From NCBI RefSeq assembly GCF_024979255.1, contig NZ_JANLCN010000012.1:79567-143566 (forward strand): DNA of 64,000 nucleotides, read 5' to 3'. This stretch comes from Herbiconiux moechotypicola (GTDB lineage Bacteria > Actinomycetota > Actinomycetes > Actinomycetales > Microbacteriaceae). Both the position numbers and the translations under genes were made by a program. The notes under the pieces are model-generated. The model did no database searches. It worked only from the letters and a program-made list of their open reading frames with translations, and had not been told where the DNA came from. How positions within the stretch are numbered: position 1 is the first letter of the stretch; every line of letters begins with the position of its first letter. Below, one piece after another: positions 1 to 8,476 of the stretch.

Positions 1-2
1 CG

Positions 3-908
3 CAGTCGATCGTCGTCGACGCCGACCACTCCATGCTGGCGATCAAGAAGAGCCGCAGGCAGGGCGGCCCCGCGTTCGAGTCGAGCATCGGCATCTCGCC
101 GCACCGCTCCAGCCGCATCAACGAGATCGTGGCCAAGGCGATCGACGACGGGGTGCTCAACGTGGTGTACCAGCCCATCGTCAACACGGTGGAAGACAAG
201 ATCTGGGCCTTCGAGTCGCTCGTGCGGTACACGCATCCGGAGCTCGGCCGCATCTCCACCTCGTCGCTGATCGAGAAGGCCAAGGGTCTCGGCCGGATGG
301 ACCTGCTCACGAAGCAGGTGATCGCGGCGTCGCTGAAGGCCGGCCGCGAGTTCCGCAAGACGGTGCCGAGCATCACCGTCATGACCATCAACCTCGAGGT
401 CGAGCAGATCCGCGACGAGCACGTGGGGGCGTTCCTCAAGGAGATCGTTCCGCAGTATCCCGACGTGACGCTGTGCCTCGAGCTCAACGAGCGCTCCACG
501 AAGGACATCGACGACGACCTGCGTCAGCAGGCCGAGCACTTCCGCGAACTCGGCATGCTGATCGCGCTCGACGACTACGGCTCGGAGGCGTCGAGCGTCG
601 GAGCGCTCGTGCGCATCCCGATGGACATCCTGAAGATCGACCGCTCCCTCGTCGACAACCTCGACGAGGCCCGTCAGCGCGAGGTGGTGCGCGCCCTCCA
701 GGGCTTCGGCGACGCCTTCGACTACTCCACCATCGTGGAGGGCGTCGAGACCCGCGACGCCGTCGACATCCTGGTGGGCATCGGTGTGCGTCACGCGCAG
801 GGCTTCTTCTACGGCCGCCCCGTTCCCCTGGCCCAGACCATGACCCGGCTGAAGGCCCACGGCGCTGCGGGCACAGTGGGGCGCGAACGGATGCGCGAGG
901 CCGGCTGA
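3..908 (+). CDS. GGDEF-EAL domain protein (5' end outside window)
   Basis: The reading frame is already open at the left edge and begins with residues (DADHSMLAIKKS) that match the end of a GGDEF domain, so this is the C-terminal part of a longer GGDEF-EAL protein; the ATG at 33 is internal. The EAL domain would hydrolyse or bind c-di-GMP. Expected ligands are visible: the Glu of FESLVR (EAL position), Asn of TINLE, Glu of LELNE, the Asp pair of ALDDYG, Lys of ILKID, Glu of VEGVET and Gln of QGFFYG. The loop after the Asp pair reads DDYGSEASS instead of the usual DDFGTGYSS, so activity may be altered. It lies directly upstream of a beta-glucanase, suggesting c-di-GMP control of the neighbouring polysaccharide module (inference). 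Confidence 0.88.
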   Translation, partial: QSIVVDADHSMLAIKKSRRQGGPAFESSIGISPHRSSRINEIVAKAIDDGVLNVVYQPIVNTVEDKIWAFESLVRYTHPELGRISTSSLIEKAKGLGRMDLLTKQVIAASLKAGREFRKTVPSITVMTINLEVEQIRDEHVGAFLKEIVPQYPDVTLCLELNERSTKDIDDDLRQQAEHFRELGMLIALDDYGSEASSVGALVRIPMDILKIDRSLVDNLDEARQREVVRALQGFGDAFDYSTIVEGVETRDAVDILVGIGVRHAQGFFYGRPVPLAQTMTRLKAHGAAGTVGRERMREAG

Positions 909-930
909 TCCGGCCGGGCGGCCCTCCGGA

Positions 931-936
931 TAGAGT
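931..936 (+). promoter_or_regulatory. Candidate -10 element (TAGAGT) for the GH6 gene
   Basis: TAGAGT lies about 30 bases before the GTG start of the GH6 gene, in the 58-base gap after the EAL gene. It fits the actinobacterial TANNNT -10 pattern; no clear -35 is seen. Confidence 0.3.
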
Positions 937-966
937 GGACCCACGTCCGCCTTCGGAAGGGTCGCT

Positions 967-1956
967 GTGTCTCGTGTTCTGCCCCGCGTCGGTCTCGGCG
1001 TCGCGATCGTGGTCATCGCCGGGCTGCTGGTGACCATGGTGGTGTTCGTGGGAGGCATCTTCTCGCAGGGCGGGGTGGCCGCCGACAACCCGTTCGCGGG
1101 CAAGACACTCTTCGTCGACCCCGACTCCAAGGCCGCCGTCGCGGCGGCGGAAGCCGAAGACGACGGCGACACCGGCGACGCCGCCGTGATCGGGCGGATC
1201 GCCGAGGTGGCCACCGCCGTGTGGCTCACCCCCGAGAAGCACCCCACCGGAGACGTGGGCGACTACGTGGCCGGCATCGTGCGTGAGGCCGACCGGCTGC
1301 GCGACACCCCGGTCTTCACGGTGTACGGCATCCCGAACCGCGACTGCGGCAACTACTCCGGCGGGGGTCTCTCGGCCGAGGAGTACCCGGTGTGGGTGCA
1401 GGAGATCGCCGACGCCCTCGAGGGCAGCGGCTCGATCGTCATCCTGGAGCCCGACGCCCTCGCGCTCGCGCACGAGTGCGACAACGTCGACGAGCGGCTC
1501 GCCGAGGTGGGCACCTCGGTCGACACGCTGGTGGCCGCGGGTCTCGTCGTCTACATCGACGCGGGGCACTCCAACTGGGGCCCGGCCGAGCAGATGGCCG
1601 AACTGCTCGATCAGGCCGGCGTCGACCGGGCGCGCGGTTTCTCGACCAACGTGTCGAACTACAACACCACCGACCGCGAGCAGGAGTACGCGAACGCGAT
1701 CTCCGAGCTCACGAACGGCGCCCACTACGTGATCGACACCAGCCGCAACGGCAACGGCTCCGACGGCGACTGGTGCAACCCTCCGGGGCGCGCGCTCGGT
1801 GAGACCCCGTCGGCGTCGCCGTCGGGCTCGGCGCAAGACGCCGTGCTCTGGGTGAAACCGCCGGGAGAGAGCGACGGCGAGTGCAACGGCGGCCCCGCGG
1901 CGGGCGAATGGTGGACCGAGAGCGCACTCGAACTCGCGGCGAACGCAGGATGGTAG
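967..1956 (+). CDS. Glycoside hydrolase family 6 beta-1,4-glucanase, membrane-anchored
   Basis: A 329-residue GH6 enzyme that would cleave beta-1,4-glucan outside the membrane. An N-terminal hydrophobic segment (about residues 9-32) is a signal or anchor. GH6 signatures are intact: PNRDCGNYSGGG with Asp126, ILEPDALA with the predicted general acid Asp163, and WVKPPGESDGEC near the C terminus. Start GTG at 967 follows GGAAGGG at good spacing. Beside a cellulose-synthase-like GT2 (3330-4775, opposite strand) it looks like the actinobacterial counterpart of BcsZ/CslZ, trimming or releasing the glucan made by the synthase; an alternative is degradation of external cellulose. Confidence 0.9.
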   Translation: MSRVLPRVGLGVAIVVIAGLLVTMVVFVGGIFSQGGVAADNPFAGKTLFVDPDSKAAVAAAEAEDDGDTGDAAVIGRIAEVATAVWLTPEKHPTGDVGDYVAGIVREADRLRDTPVFTVYGIPNRDCGNYSGGGLSAEEYPVWVQEIADALEGSGSIVILEPDALALAHECDNVDERLAEVGTSVDTLVAAGLVVYIDAGHSNWGPAEQMAELLDQAGVDRARGFSTNVSNYNTTDREQEYANAISELTNGAHYVIDTSRNGNGSDGDWCNPPGRALGETPSASPSGSAQDAVLWVKPPGESDGECNGGPAAGEWWTESALELAANAGW

Positions 1957-2000
1957 GGCGGCGGACTGCCGGAGCTACCATTCCCACGCGTATCCGTTGG

Positions 2001-2006
2001 TACCAT
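2001..2006 (+). promoter_or_regulatory. Candidate -10 (TACCAT) for a leaderless response-regulator mRNA
   Basis: TACCAT ends 8 bases before the preferred ATG at 2015 and no Shine-Dalgarno is visible, so transcription may start at the start codon itself. This is one of several such arrangements in the window. Confidence 0.35.
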
Positions 2007-2014
2007 CGTGTGAA

Positions 2015-2944
2015 ATGGACACTCAAGGGGAACGCCGCGTCGCCGTCATCATCGAGGATGACGCCGACATCCGTCATCTGCTGGAGACCGTGCTGAGCCA
2101 GGCCGGCTTCGAGGTCATCGCCACCGGCAACGGACTCGACGGGGTGCAGGCCGTGCGCGCGTACGACCCGATGGTCACCACGCTCGACGTGAGCATGCCC
2201 GGCATCGACGGCTTCGAGGCCGCGAAGCGCATCCGTCAGTTCAGCAACACCTACCTCGTGATGCTCACCGCACGCGACGAGGAGATCGACACGCTGCAGG
2301 GTCTCGAGGCCGGCGCCGACGACTACCTCACCAAGCCATTCCGCCCGCGCGAGCTGCGTGCCCGTGTCGAGGCCATGATGCGGCGCCCCCGCCAGGTGAA
2401 CGCGCCCGACGGCTCCGGCCCGGTGGCACCGGTGGCCTCGCCGCAGGCCCCCGTCACCCCCGTCGTCTCCGCCCCGCCGCAGTATGCGCAGCCCGCCGCC
2501 TACACGCAGCCGGTGCAGCCGCTGCCGGTGGCCGCGGCCGCAGCCCCTGCGCCGGAGGTCGCCGCCGTCGCCGCCGAGCCGGCGGCCCCCAAGAGCTACA
2601 GCCGAGAAGACGGCTGGATCGCGCACAACGGTCTCTACGTCAACTCCGAGATGCGGTTGGCCGAGAAGGAGGGCAAGGGGATCGAGCTCACGCGCAGCGA
2701 GTTCGACCTGCTCAACGCCCTCATGGAGAGCCAGCGCCGCGTGCGCAGCAAGGCCGACCTGGCACTGCTGCTCCGTGGCGAGAGCTACGTCACCGCCCAC
2801 TTCGTGAGCGAGGCCGACAAGCGCGCCATCGAGGTGCACATGGCGAACCTGCGGCGCAAGCTCGCCGACTCCATCACCACCCCGCGCTGGATCGAGACCG
2901 TGCGCGGTGTCGGCTACCGGCTGGCGGCCTCCGAAGACGACTGA
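2015..2944 (+). CDS. OmpR/PhoB-family response regulator with long Pro/Ala/Gln linker
   Basis: A 309-residue two-component regulator. The receiver domain (about residues 8-125) has the acidic pair EDD, the phospho-acceptor Asp58 in TTLDVSMPG and the conserved Lys in YLTKPF. A winged-helix DNA-binding domain occupies the last 100 residues (ELTRSEFDLLNAL, then NLRRKL and RGVGYRL). The two are joined by an unusually long linker (about 130-195) rich in Pro, Ala, Val and Gln. I prefer ATG 2015 over the in-frame TTG at 1997 because the residues from MDTQ onward look like a normal receiver start. No kinase is adjacent; the convergent neighbour is an Hpt-like protein whose 3' end overlaps this gene by 31 bases. 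Confidence 0.9.
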   Translation: MDTQGERRVAVIIEDDADIRHLLETVLSQAGFEVIATGNGLDGVQAVRAYDPMVTTLDVSMPGIDGFEAAKRIRQFSNTYLVMLTARDEEIDTLQGLEAGADDYLTKPFRPRELRARVEAMMRRPRQVNAPDGSGPVAPVASPQAPVTPVVSAPPQYAQPAAYTQPVQPLPVAAAAAPAPEVAAVAAEPAAPKSYSREDGWIAHNGLYVNSEMRLAEKEGKGIELTRSEFDLLNALMESQRRVRSKADLALLLRGESYVTAHFVSEADKRAIEVHMANLRRKLADSITTPRWIETVRGVGYRLAASEDD

Positions 2945-3333
2945 GACCCGCCGCCCGGGGGACCGGGCGCGGGGAGGTGGCCGCCGAGCGACTCGAGCAG
3001 GCTCACCAGCTCGGTGCAGGTGGCCGAGCCCACCTCGTGCAGTCGCGCGAGGTGACGCATGGCGCCCGCCAGGTCTTCGGCCTTGACAGCGGAATGCACC
3101 ATGCCGGCGATGGCCTCGAGGGGCCAGGCGCCGAGCATGGTGCTGCTGGAGCGGATGCTCAGCAAGACCACATCGGCATCCTCGAAATCGCGGATGCCGA
3201 GGGCTTTCATCAACCTCTGGGATCGGGTCTCCCAGAGGTTGATGAAATCGTGGACGAATCGACCGCGGTGCTCGTCGTCGCCCACCACCCCCAGCAGATC
3301 GAGGGCGGTGGCGCGGTCGACGTAGCGGGTCAA
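2914..3333 (-). CDS. Hpt-like domain protein lacking the phospho-acceptor histidine
   Basis: A 139-residue helical protein. Residues about 50-75 contain a segment ending SSSTMLGAWPL that lines up with the Hpt core pattern H-S-L-K-G-(S/A)-x-x-x-L-G-A-x-x-L, but the histidine position is Leu (LLSIRSSST) and the Lys/Gly positions are Arg/Ser. It therefore probably binds a receiver or kinase domain without transferring phosphate (inference). The likely start is TTG at 3333, overlapping the TGA stop of the upstream GT2 as TTGA, which implies translational coupling; a GTG codon shortly downstream is an alternative. It shares an operon with the GT2 and faces the OmpR-type regulator, its most obvious partner. 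Confidence 0.6.
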   Translation of the reverse strand: MTRYVDRATALDLLGVVGDDEHRGRFVHDFINLWETRSQRLMKALGIRDFEDADVVLLSIRSSSTMLGAWPLEAIAGMVHSAVKAEDLAGAMRHLARLHEVGSATCTELVSLLESLGGHLPAPGPPGGGSQSSSEAASR

Positions 3334-4775
3334 ACCTTGTATCCGCGGTAGCGGCGGAGCACCCGCATGAACATGGTGAGGGTCTGCAGGATGGTGATGA
3401 TGCCGAGCACCGGCCAGCCGATCCAGAGGATGGTGGACTGGATGAAGGGGTCGAGCTGGAACCAGCCGAGCGTGAGCACCGCCACGACCAGCACGAGGAT
3501 GACCAGGGGCACCAGGTAGCCGTTGCCGCGGCCGCGTTCGGCCTTGGCCTGTGCGGCCCAGTTGTCGGTCTGCTTGCGGCTGAGGAACTTCGTCCACGCC
3601 CGCAGGAAGTGCCCGAGCCTGACCCACATGTAGATCTCGGCGGGGAACAGCAACACGGCGAACAGCACGTCGCGCACGCTCCGGTCGTGCATCGACAGCG
3701 CCGTGCGCAGGTTGAGCAGGATGGCGACCGCCGGCGGGATGAGCCAGATCGGCGAGAACACGAACGCGCTGATGGACAGCGACGCGAACAGCAGCAGGAA
3801 GAAGAGCACGCGCGTGACGAGGTTGGTGAGCATGGAGAAGTTCTCGAGCCAGCGCAGGCGGAGGTTCGGGTGGAAGGGCTGCCCCTTGGTGTCTCCGCGC
3901 TGGCCGGGCCACATGAGCTCGATGGCGCCGAAGTTCCACTTCACCTGCTGGGCGTCGAGGCCGCGCAGGGTGGTCATGCCGCCCACGTCGGCCCGGGCCT
4001 GGGCCGAGATCTTGGTGAGGTAGCCGGCACTCTTGATCTGCAGCGACAGCAGTGAGTCCTCGACCTCGGAGTCCTTCACCCAGGGGGTGTTCTGGTGGTT
4101 CTCCACCATGATCTGGCGCAGCGCCTTGGTGCTGAAGATGGAGAACTGGCCGCCGAGCACCGCCATGTTGCGGCCGCGCAGCATGTTCTGCATGTTGAAC
4201 GCGGCGAACTGGAAGCGCTGCCCCGTGATGAGGAACTTGGCGATGAAGCCCTTGATGGGCGCCTCGTCGATCGAGTAGATCGCCGAGATGCCGCCGATGC
4301 GGGAGTCGGAGGTGATCTCCTCCGCGAGCCGCTCCACCGCATCCGGTGCCGCGGTGGTGTCACCGTCGACGCCGAGCAGGAAGTCGCAGCCCTCCACCAG
4401 CTGGTAGCCGTAGTTGAGCGCGCCGACCTTCTTGTCTTTGTTCTTGCCGATGTCGTGCACGTAGACCTCGGTGAACTGCTCGACCCCGTCGATCTCCTTG
4501 AGGTGGGGGCCGGCGTACTGGGCCGCGAGCTTGACGGTGTCGTCGGTGGTGTTGTTCACCACGACGTGGATGACGTCGGGGAGGCGGGTCTGCGCGAGGA
4601 GCGACTCGATGACCTCGGCGATCGACTCGGCCTCGTTGTAGGCCGGAATGATGCAGCCGATCGTGGGGCGGTACGAGGGGAGCGACTCGACCGATTCGAT
4701 GAAGTCGTTCTGGAACTCGTCGCTGACGTCACCGAGATCGGTGCGGTCCGTCACGTACGGGTTGATGTCTGCCAT
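3330..4775 (-). CDS. Processive family-2 glycosyltransferase, cellulose-synthase-like
   Basis: A 481-residue membrane GT2 that would polymerise a beta-glycan from a UDP-sugar and export it. The cytoplasmic catalytic domain starts with IIPAYNEAESI, has VDGDTTA (DxD), SEVEDSL (ED) and QQVKW, a variant of the QxxRW product-binding motif with Lys for Arg. About five hydrophobic segments follow in the C-terminal half. No PilZ domain is seen. I chose ATG 4775 (MADINPY); an in-frame GTG at 4811 is possible but its GGGAGG is too close. The next gene overlaps by four bases. A GH6 glucanase and a GGDEF-EAL protein lie on the other side of the locus, supporting a cellulose-like product under c-di-GMP influence, although the sugar cannot be told from sequence. 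Confidence 0.85.
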   Translation of the reverse strand: MADINPYVTDRTDLGDVSDEFQNDFIESVESLPSYRPTIGCIIPAYNEAESIAEVIESLLAQTRLPDVIHVVVNNTTDDTVKLAAQYAGPHLKEIDGVEQFTEVYVHDIGKNKDKKVGALNYGYQLVEGCDFLLGVDGDTTAAPDAVERLAEEITSDSRIGGISAIYSIDEAPIKGFIAKFLITGQRFQFAAFNMQNMLRGRNMAVLGGQFSIFSTKALRQIMVENHQNTPWVKDSEVEDSLLSLQIKSAGYLTKISAQARADVGGMTTLRGLDAQQVKWNFGAIELMWPGQRGDTKGQPFHPNLRLRWLENFSMLTNLVTRVLFFLLLFASLSISAFVFSPIWLIPPAVAILLNLRTALSMHDRSVRDVLFAVLLFPAEIYMWVRLGHFLRAWTKFLSRKQTDNWAAQAKAERGRGNGYLVPLVILVLVVAVLTLGWFQLDPFIQSTILWIGWPVLGIITILQTLTMFMRVLRRYRGYKV

Positions 4776-4882
4776 GTCTTCAGTCTGGAGCACGACCCGC
4801 AGGGTTCGCACGCCTCCCGGCTAGGGTCGGGTCAGGAAAACCTTAAGATTGCATCAGGCGACGTGCGAGAGGGCGAATTCGG

Positions 4883-5515
4883 ATGGGCAGAACCAGACTC
4901 ACCAGGACCGTGCTCGCGAGCGCCCTGGCCCTCGGCACCGTGGCGGGGGTGAGCGCGTGCGGCACGGCTCCGTGGGACCAGTCGCGGTTCAATACCTCCT
5001 CGGCCACTCCCACCACCACGGCGAAGCCGTCGCCCACGGCCACCATCACGCCCGTCGTCAACGAGCTCGCGACGGGCAGCGCCCACCACACACTGCAGGC
5101 GGGCGCGATCGCACTCACCGTCGACTACTACTCGACGCTCAGCATGGACCAGTGGACGGCCGAGGCGAACAAGCCCATCACCTTCACGCTCGGCGGCACC
5201 CTGGCCAACGACGAGGGGCAGAGCTTCTACCTCTCGCGGGTCACTCTCACGCCCGCCGTCGCGGGCGACGCGGGCGCGTTGCCCGCCCCGTCGCCGAGCA
5301 CCGACCAGGCCCCCGTGCAGCCGGGCTACTACATCAAGGCGCCCTACAGCTACAGCCAGACGTTCATCCTCCCGGCGATCGACCCCGAGGCCACCTCGGT
5401 GACCCTGTCGTTCACCTACGAGATCCTGCTGCAGACGGCGCCCGGTTCGGGCGACTACGCGAAGCAGACGGCCACCGACCAGCTCACCATCGCGATCGCC
5501 CAGCCTGCCGGCTGA
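4883..5515 (+). CDS. Secreted lipoprotein of unknown function
   Basis: A 210-residue protein with a lipoprotein signal: positively charged start, hydrophobic stretch and lipobox ending VSAC (Cys about residue 27). A Thr/Pro-rich spacer follows, then a mostly beta-predicted domain. Start ATG 4883 follows GAGAGGG. It is divergent from the GT2, with about 107 bases between starts, and may be an accessory factor for the polysaccharide at the cell surface (inference from position only). I do not recognise a specific family. Confidence 0.75.
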   Translation: MGRTRLTRTVLASALALGTVAGVSACGTAPWDQSRFNTSSATPTTTAKPSPTATITPVVNELATGSAHHTLQAGAIALTVDYYSTLSMDQWTAEANKPITFTLGGTLANDEGQSFYLSRVTLTPAVAGDAGALPAPSPSTDQAPVQPGYYIKAPYSYSQTFILPAIDPEATSVTLSFTYEILLQTAPGSGDYAKQTATDQLTIAIAQPAG

Positions 5516-5538
5516 TCGCGCCGGGGGAGACCGCCGGG

Positions 5539-6711
5539 CTACGACCCCGCTGGGAGCCCCCTGCCCACCACGATGCGGTTGCCGCCCTCTTCCCGAGCGG
5601 TGTGGGTGGCATCGTCAAGGGCGCGCCTGAGCACGGGCAACCCGTAGCCGTAACCGTCGGTGTCGACCACGCCGAAGCTCGCGGTGGCCCGGAGCGACTG
5701 CAGCGGGTCGATGGGCTCGTCGACGAGTGCCGTCTGCAGGCGGATGGCGAGCTGCTCGGTGTCGGCGGCGTTGGGGGAGACGACCACGATCACGAACCGC
5801 CCCGCACCGGTGTGGCCGAGCAGCGCCGTGGTGGGCGCGTGATGGCGCACGATCTGCGCGACCGAGCGGATGGCGGTGTCGCCGAAGGCGCGGCCGAACG
5901 CCGTGTTCATCTGCGGGAGGTTGTCGACGTCCATCGAGATCATGGCGAGACGGTCGCCGTGGAACGAGGCCCGCTCCACCCAGTCGGCCCACTGCTGCAT
6001 GAATGAGGCCGCGGAGAGCACCCCCACCACGGAGTGCACGCCCACGGTCACGTCACCGAGAGCTCTGGCGCCCGATCGCTCGGCCTGAAGGATCGACATC
6101 GAGATGGTGCCCACGATGACGAGGAGGATGGTGATCATGGTGGTGATCGCGGTGCCGAAGTAGGCCTGGAACTCGGGCGCCTCCGGCCCCAGGGTGACGA
6201 AGAACGAGGTGCGCAGCACGTAGAAGGCGCACACGATCCACAGGCAGAAGCTCAGGATGCGCGCGTTGAGGTTGCGCCGCATGCGCGATCTCATGGTCTC
6301 CGCGGCGGCGAGTCCGGCGAACACCGCGACCCCGGCGAACAGTCCGGTCGACCCGGTCCACTCCCCGCCGTCGGGGCCCTCGAGGCCGGTCAGCAGGGCC
6401 TCGACCCCTCCGGCTGCGAGCGCGACGGCGATGAGGGAGGCGCGGCCGTTGAACACCCGGGCGCCGGCCCAGATGGCACCGATCGAGATGACGTAGGCCG
6501 TGTTGCCGATGGCGAGGATCCACCACAGGGTCGGCTCGACCGACCAGACCAGGAACGACAGTGCTGTGAGCATGCCGGCGATGAAGGAGATGCTCCACAG
6601 CCGCCCGGAGGCGTCGTTGCGGCGCATCGCGGTGTTCAGCACGAACGAGATGCCGCACAGGATGATGATGAGTCCGCTCGTGACGAGGAGCGTCGCCGCG
6701 TCGAACTCCAT
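5539..6711 (-). CDS. Multi-pass membrane protein with degenerate GGDEF domain
   Basis: A 390-residue protein. The first 240 residues contain about six hydrophobic segments; the C-terminal part has a GGDEF fold (ISMDVDNLPQMNTAFG, then LLGHTGAGRFVIVV, then TASFGV), but the signature GGDEF is GAGRF. It cannot be an ordinary diguanylate cyclase and more likely acts as a nucleotide or protein sensor. The start is ATG 6711, preceded by AGAGG at 5 bases; ATGs at 6729 and 6726 lack such a site. It is a paralogue of the protein at 13844-14953: both share the pattern WW-x(4)-GN near the N-terminal membrane segments and a following FNG. It ends 24 bases from the lipoprotein gene (convergent). Confidence 0.8.
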   Translation of the reverse strand: MEFDAATLLVTSGLIIILCGISFVLNTAMRRNDASGRLWSISFIAGMLTALSFLVWSVEPTLWWILAIGNTAYVISIGAIWAGARVFNGRASLIAVALAAGGVEALLTGLEGPDGGEWTGSTGLFAGVAVFAGLAAAETMRSRMRRNLNARILSFCLWIVCAFYVLRTSFFVTLGPEAPEFQAYFGTAITTMITILLVIVGTISMSILQAERSGARALGDVTVGVHSVVGVLSAASFMQQWADWVERASFHGDRLAMISMDVDNLPQMNTAFGRAFGDTAIRSVAQIVRHHAPTTALLGHTGAGRFVIVVVSPNAADTEQLAIRLQTALVDEPIDPLQSLRATASFGVVDTDGYGYGLPVLRRALDDATHTAREEGGNRIVVGRGLPAGS

Positions 6712-6761
6712 GCCGTCCTCTTTCATCACCGGGTGGAGGGTGTCCCGCTCCTGAGCCGAGC

Positions 6762-8396
6762 CTATCGCGCGCGCGGGATCGTCGCCGTGAAGGTGGTGCC
6801 CACGCCCACCGCGCTGGCCACGGAGAGCTCACCGCCGTGCCGGCGCACGATGTCGCGGCTGATCGAGAGCCCGAGGCCCGAGCCGTGGATGCTCGACTGG
6901 CGCACCCCCTCGGCCCGGAAGTAGCGGTCGAACAGCTTCGACTGCTCGAGCTCGCTCAGCCCGATGCCGGTGTCGCTCACCACGAGGTCGATCGAGTCGT
7001 CGCCCGCGGTCGCCGACACGGCGACCGAGCCGTTCTCCACGTTGTACTTGATGGCGTTGGTGAGGAGGTTGTCGACCACCTGGCGCAGCCGGAACCCGTC
7101 GGCCTCGAGCAGCATCGGGCCCTCGACGGCGTTCTTGAGGCTGATGCCCCGCTCGCCGGCGGCGAGTGACTGCGCCTGGATGGAGTCGGCCACGATCTCG
7201 GCCAGGTCGCACGAACTGAACGACATGACGATCTGCTGGTCTTTCTCGCTCGCGGCGGTGAGCAGGTCGGCGACGAGCGCGAGCAGCCGGTCGGAGTTGG
7301 CCGAGGCCACCTCGAGCATCGACCGGGTGGAGGGGTTGAGGGTCTCGTCGTCGAGGGCGAGCTCGAGGTAGCCGAGGATGGAGGTGAGCGGGGTGCGCAG
7401 CTCGTGGGAGACGGAGGCGACGAGATCGTCACGCGCCTGGATCGCGTTGATCTCGCGGGTGACGTCGCGCGACACCATCACCCCGCCGTCGGGGGCACCG
7501 TCGGGGGCGGTGAGCTGCCGGGAGCTCACCGAGAGGGCGATGCGGTGCTCGCCGGGCTCGCCGAGCCACACCACCACGTCGTCGAACCGCTCGCCGCGCA
7601 CCGCGCGGCCGTAGGGGCGCTCCTCGTCGAGGTAGGGCGTGACCCGGTCGGCGTGGTACATGACAGGAGGCTCGATGGTGGTCTCGGGCAGCCCGAACTC
7701 GGCCTGGAATCCACGGTGGGCCCGGTTGAGCAGTGTCTGCGCCCCGTCGCGCCCGAACGCCACCACGCCGAAGGTCACGGCGTTCAGCACCTCGTCGAGG
7801 GTCTGCTCCTGTCGCCTCGCCCGTCGCAGCGCGACCTCGAGCAGGTCGGCCTGCTGCCGGAGCAGCCCCCGTTGCGCGGCCGTCCGGCTCGAGGTCGCGA
7901 GCGTCGTGGTGGCGATGAACGCGAGCGTGATGGGCAGCACGAGCAGGGCCGGCACACCCGCGAGGGTGACGCCCGTGCCGTTCACCAGAGCGGAGCCCCA
8001 GAGCAGCACCGCCGAGGTGATGACGCCGCCGACCGCGCCCACGAGCCCGAAGTGGGTGGACAGCCAGATGACGGGGAAGGTGAGCAGCAGCCCGGCACCG
8101 AGGAGGTTGTTGCCCTCGCGGAGGAAGATGATGGCGAAGATGTCGATCACCGGCAGGAGCGCGGCCCAGTGCCGGTCGAGTCTCGACCAGGGGACCAGTG
8201 CCGAGGCGCCGGTGAGCACGAAGATGACGGAGACCCCGCCGAAGAACCGCGGATCGAGCACCGAGGCGGGCTGGAAGATGTAGGCGGCGCACACGAGCAG
8301 CAGCACCGCGGCCGAGAGCAGCAGCTGAGACTGGAACACCGACCGCTCGAACCGGGAGCGTCGCTCCTCGTCCGTGCGATCGGTCACCGTGCTCAT
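6762..8396 (-). CDS. Membrane sensor histidine kinase
   Basis: A 544-residue hybrid-free histidine kinase. About seven hydrophobic segments (residues 20-180) are followed by a coiled-coil-like linker, a PAS-like region (about 200-300), the HisKA box SVSHELRTPLTS with an intact phospho-acceptor His, and a HATPase domain with N box (VVDNLLTNAIKYN), G1 (DTGIGL) and G2 (GSGLGLSI). All catalytic motifs are present, unlike in its signalling neighbours. Start ATG 8396 has no Shine-Dalgarno, but TACCCT lies 6 bases upstream, fitting a leaderless transcript. No cognate regulator is in the same operon; candidates are the OmpR-type regulator at 2015-2944 and the LuxR-type regulator divergent from it. 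Confidence 0.92.
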   Translation of the reverse strand: MSTVTDRTDEERRSRFERSVFQSQLLLSAAVLLLVCAAYIFQPASVLDPRFFGGVSVIFVLTGASALVPWSRLDRHWAALLPVIDIFAIIFLREGNNLLGAGLLLTFPVIWLSTHFGLVGAVGGVITSAVLLWGSALVNGTGVTLAGVPALLVLPITLAFIATTTLATSSRTAAQRGLLRQQADLLEVALRRARRQEQTLDEVLNAVTFGVVAFGRDGAQTLLNRAHRGFQAEFGLPETTIEPPVMYHADRVTPYLDEERPYGRAVRGERFDDVVVWLGEPGEHRIALSVSSRQLTAPDGAPDGGVMVSRDVTREINAIQARDDLVASVSHELRTPLTSILGYLELALDDETLNPSTRSMLEVASANSDRLLALVADLLTAASEKDQQIVMSFSSCDLAEIVADSIQAQSLAAGERGISLKNAVEGPMLLEADGFRLRQVVDNLLTNAIKYNVENGSVAVSATAGDDSIDLVVSDTGIGLSELEQSKLFDRYFRAEGVRQSSIHGSGLGLSISRDIVRRHGGELSVASAVGVGTTFTATIPRAR

Positions 8397-8402
8397 GGTC
8401 CG

Positions 8403-8408
8403 AGGGTA
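8403..8408 (-). promoter_or_regulatory. Candidate -10 (TACCCT) for a leaderless histidine kinase mRNA
   Basis: On the minus strand TACCCT is followed by 6 bases and the ATG at 8396, with no ribosome-binding site between. Confidence 0.35.
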
Positions 8409-8476
8409 CAGCCATCGGGCCGGTGCGGATTGGACGCTTCAAGGGGAGCCGGTTATCCTCGAACGGGGGGTCTGGG

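Noticed and set aside
484..1836. Long minus-strand open frame opposite the EAL and GH6 genes
   Set aside because: Composition is Arg/Gly/Val repeats typical of antisense frames in GC-rich DNA; the plus strand has clear GH6 and EAL motifs.
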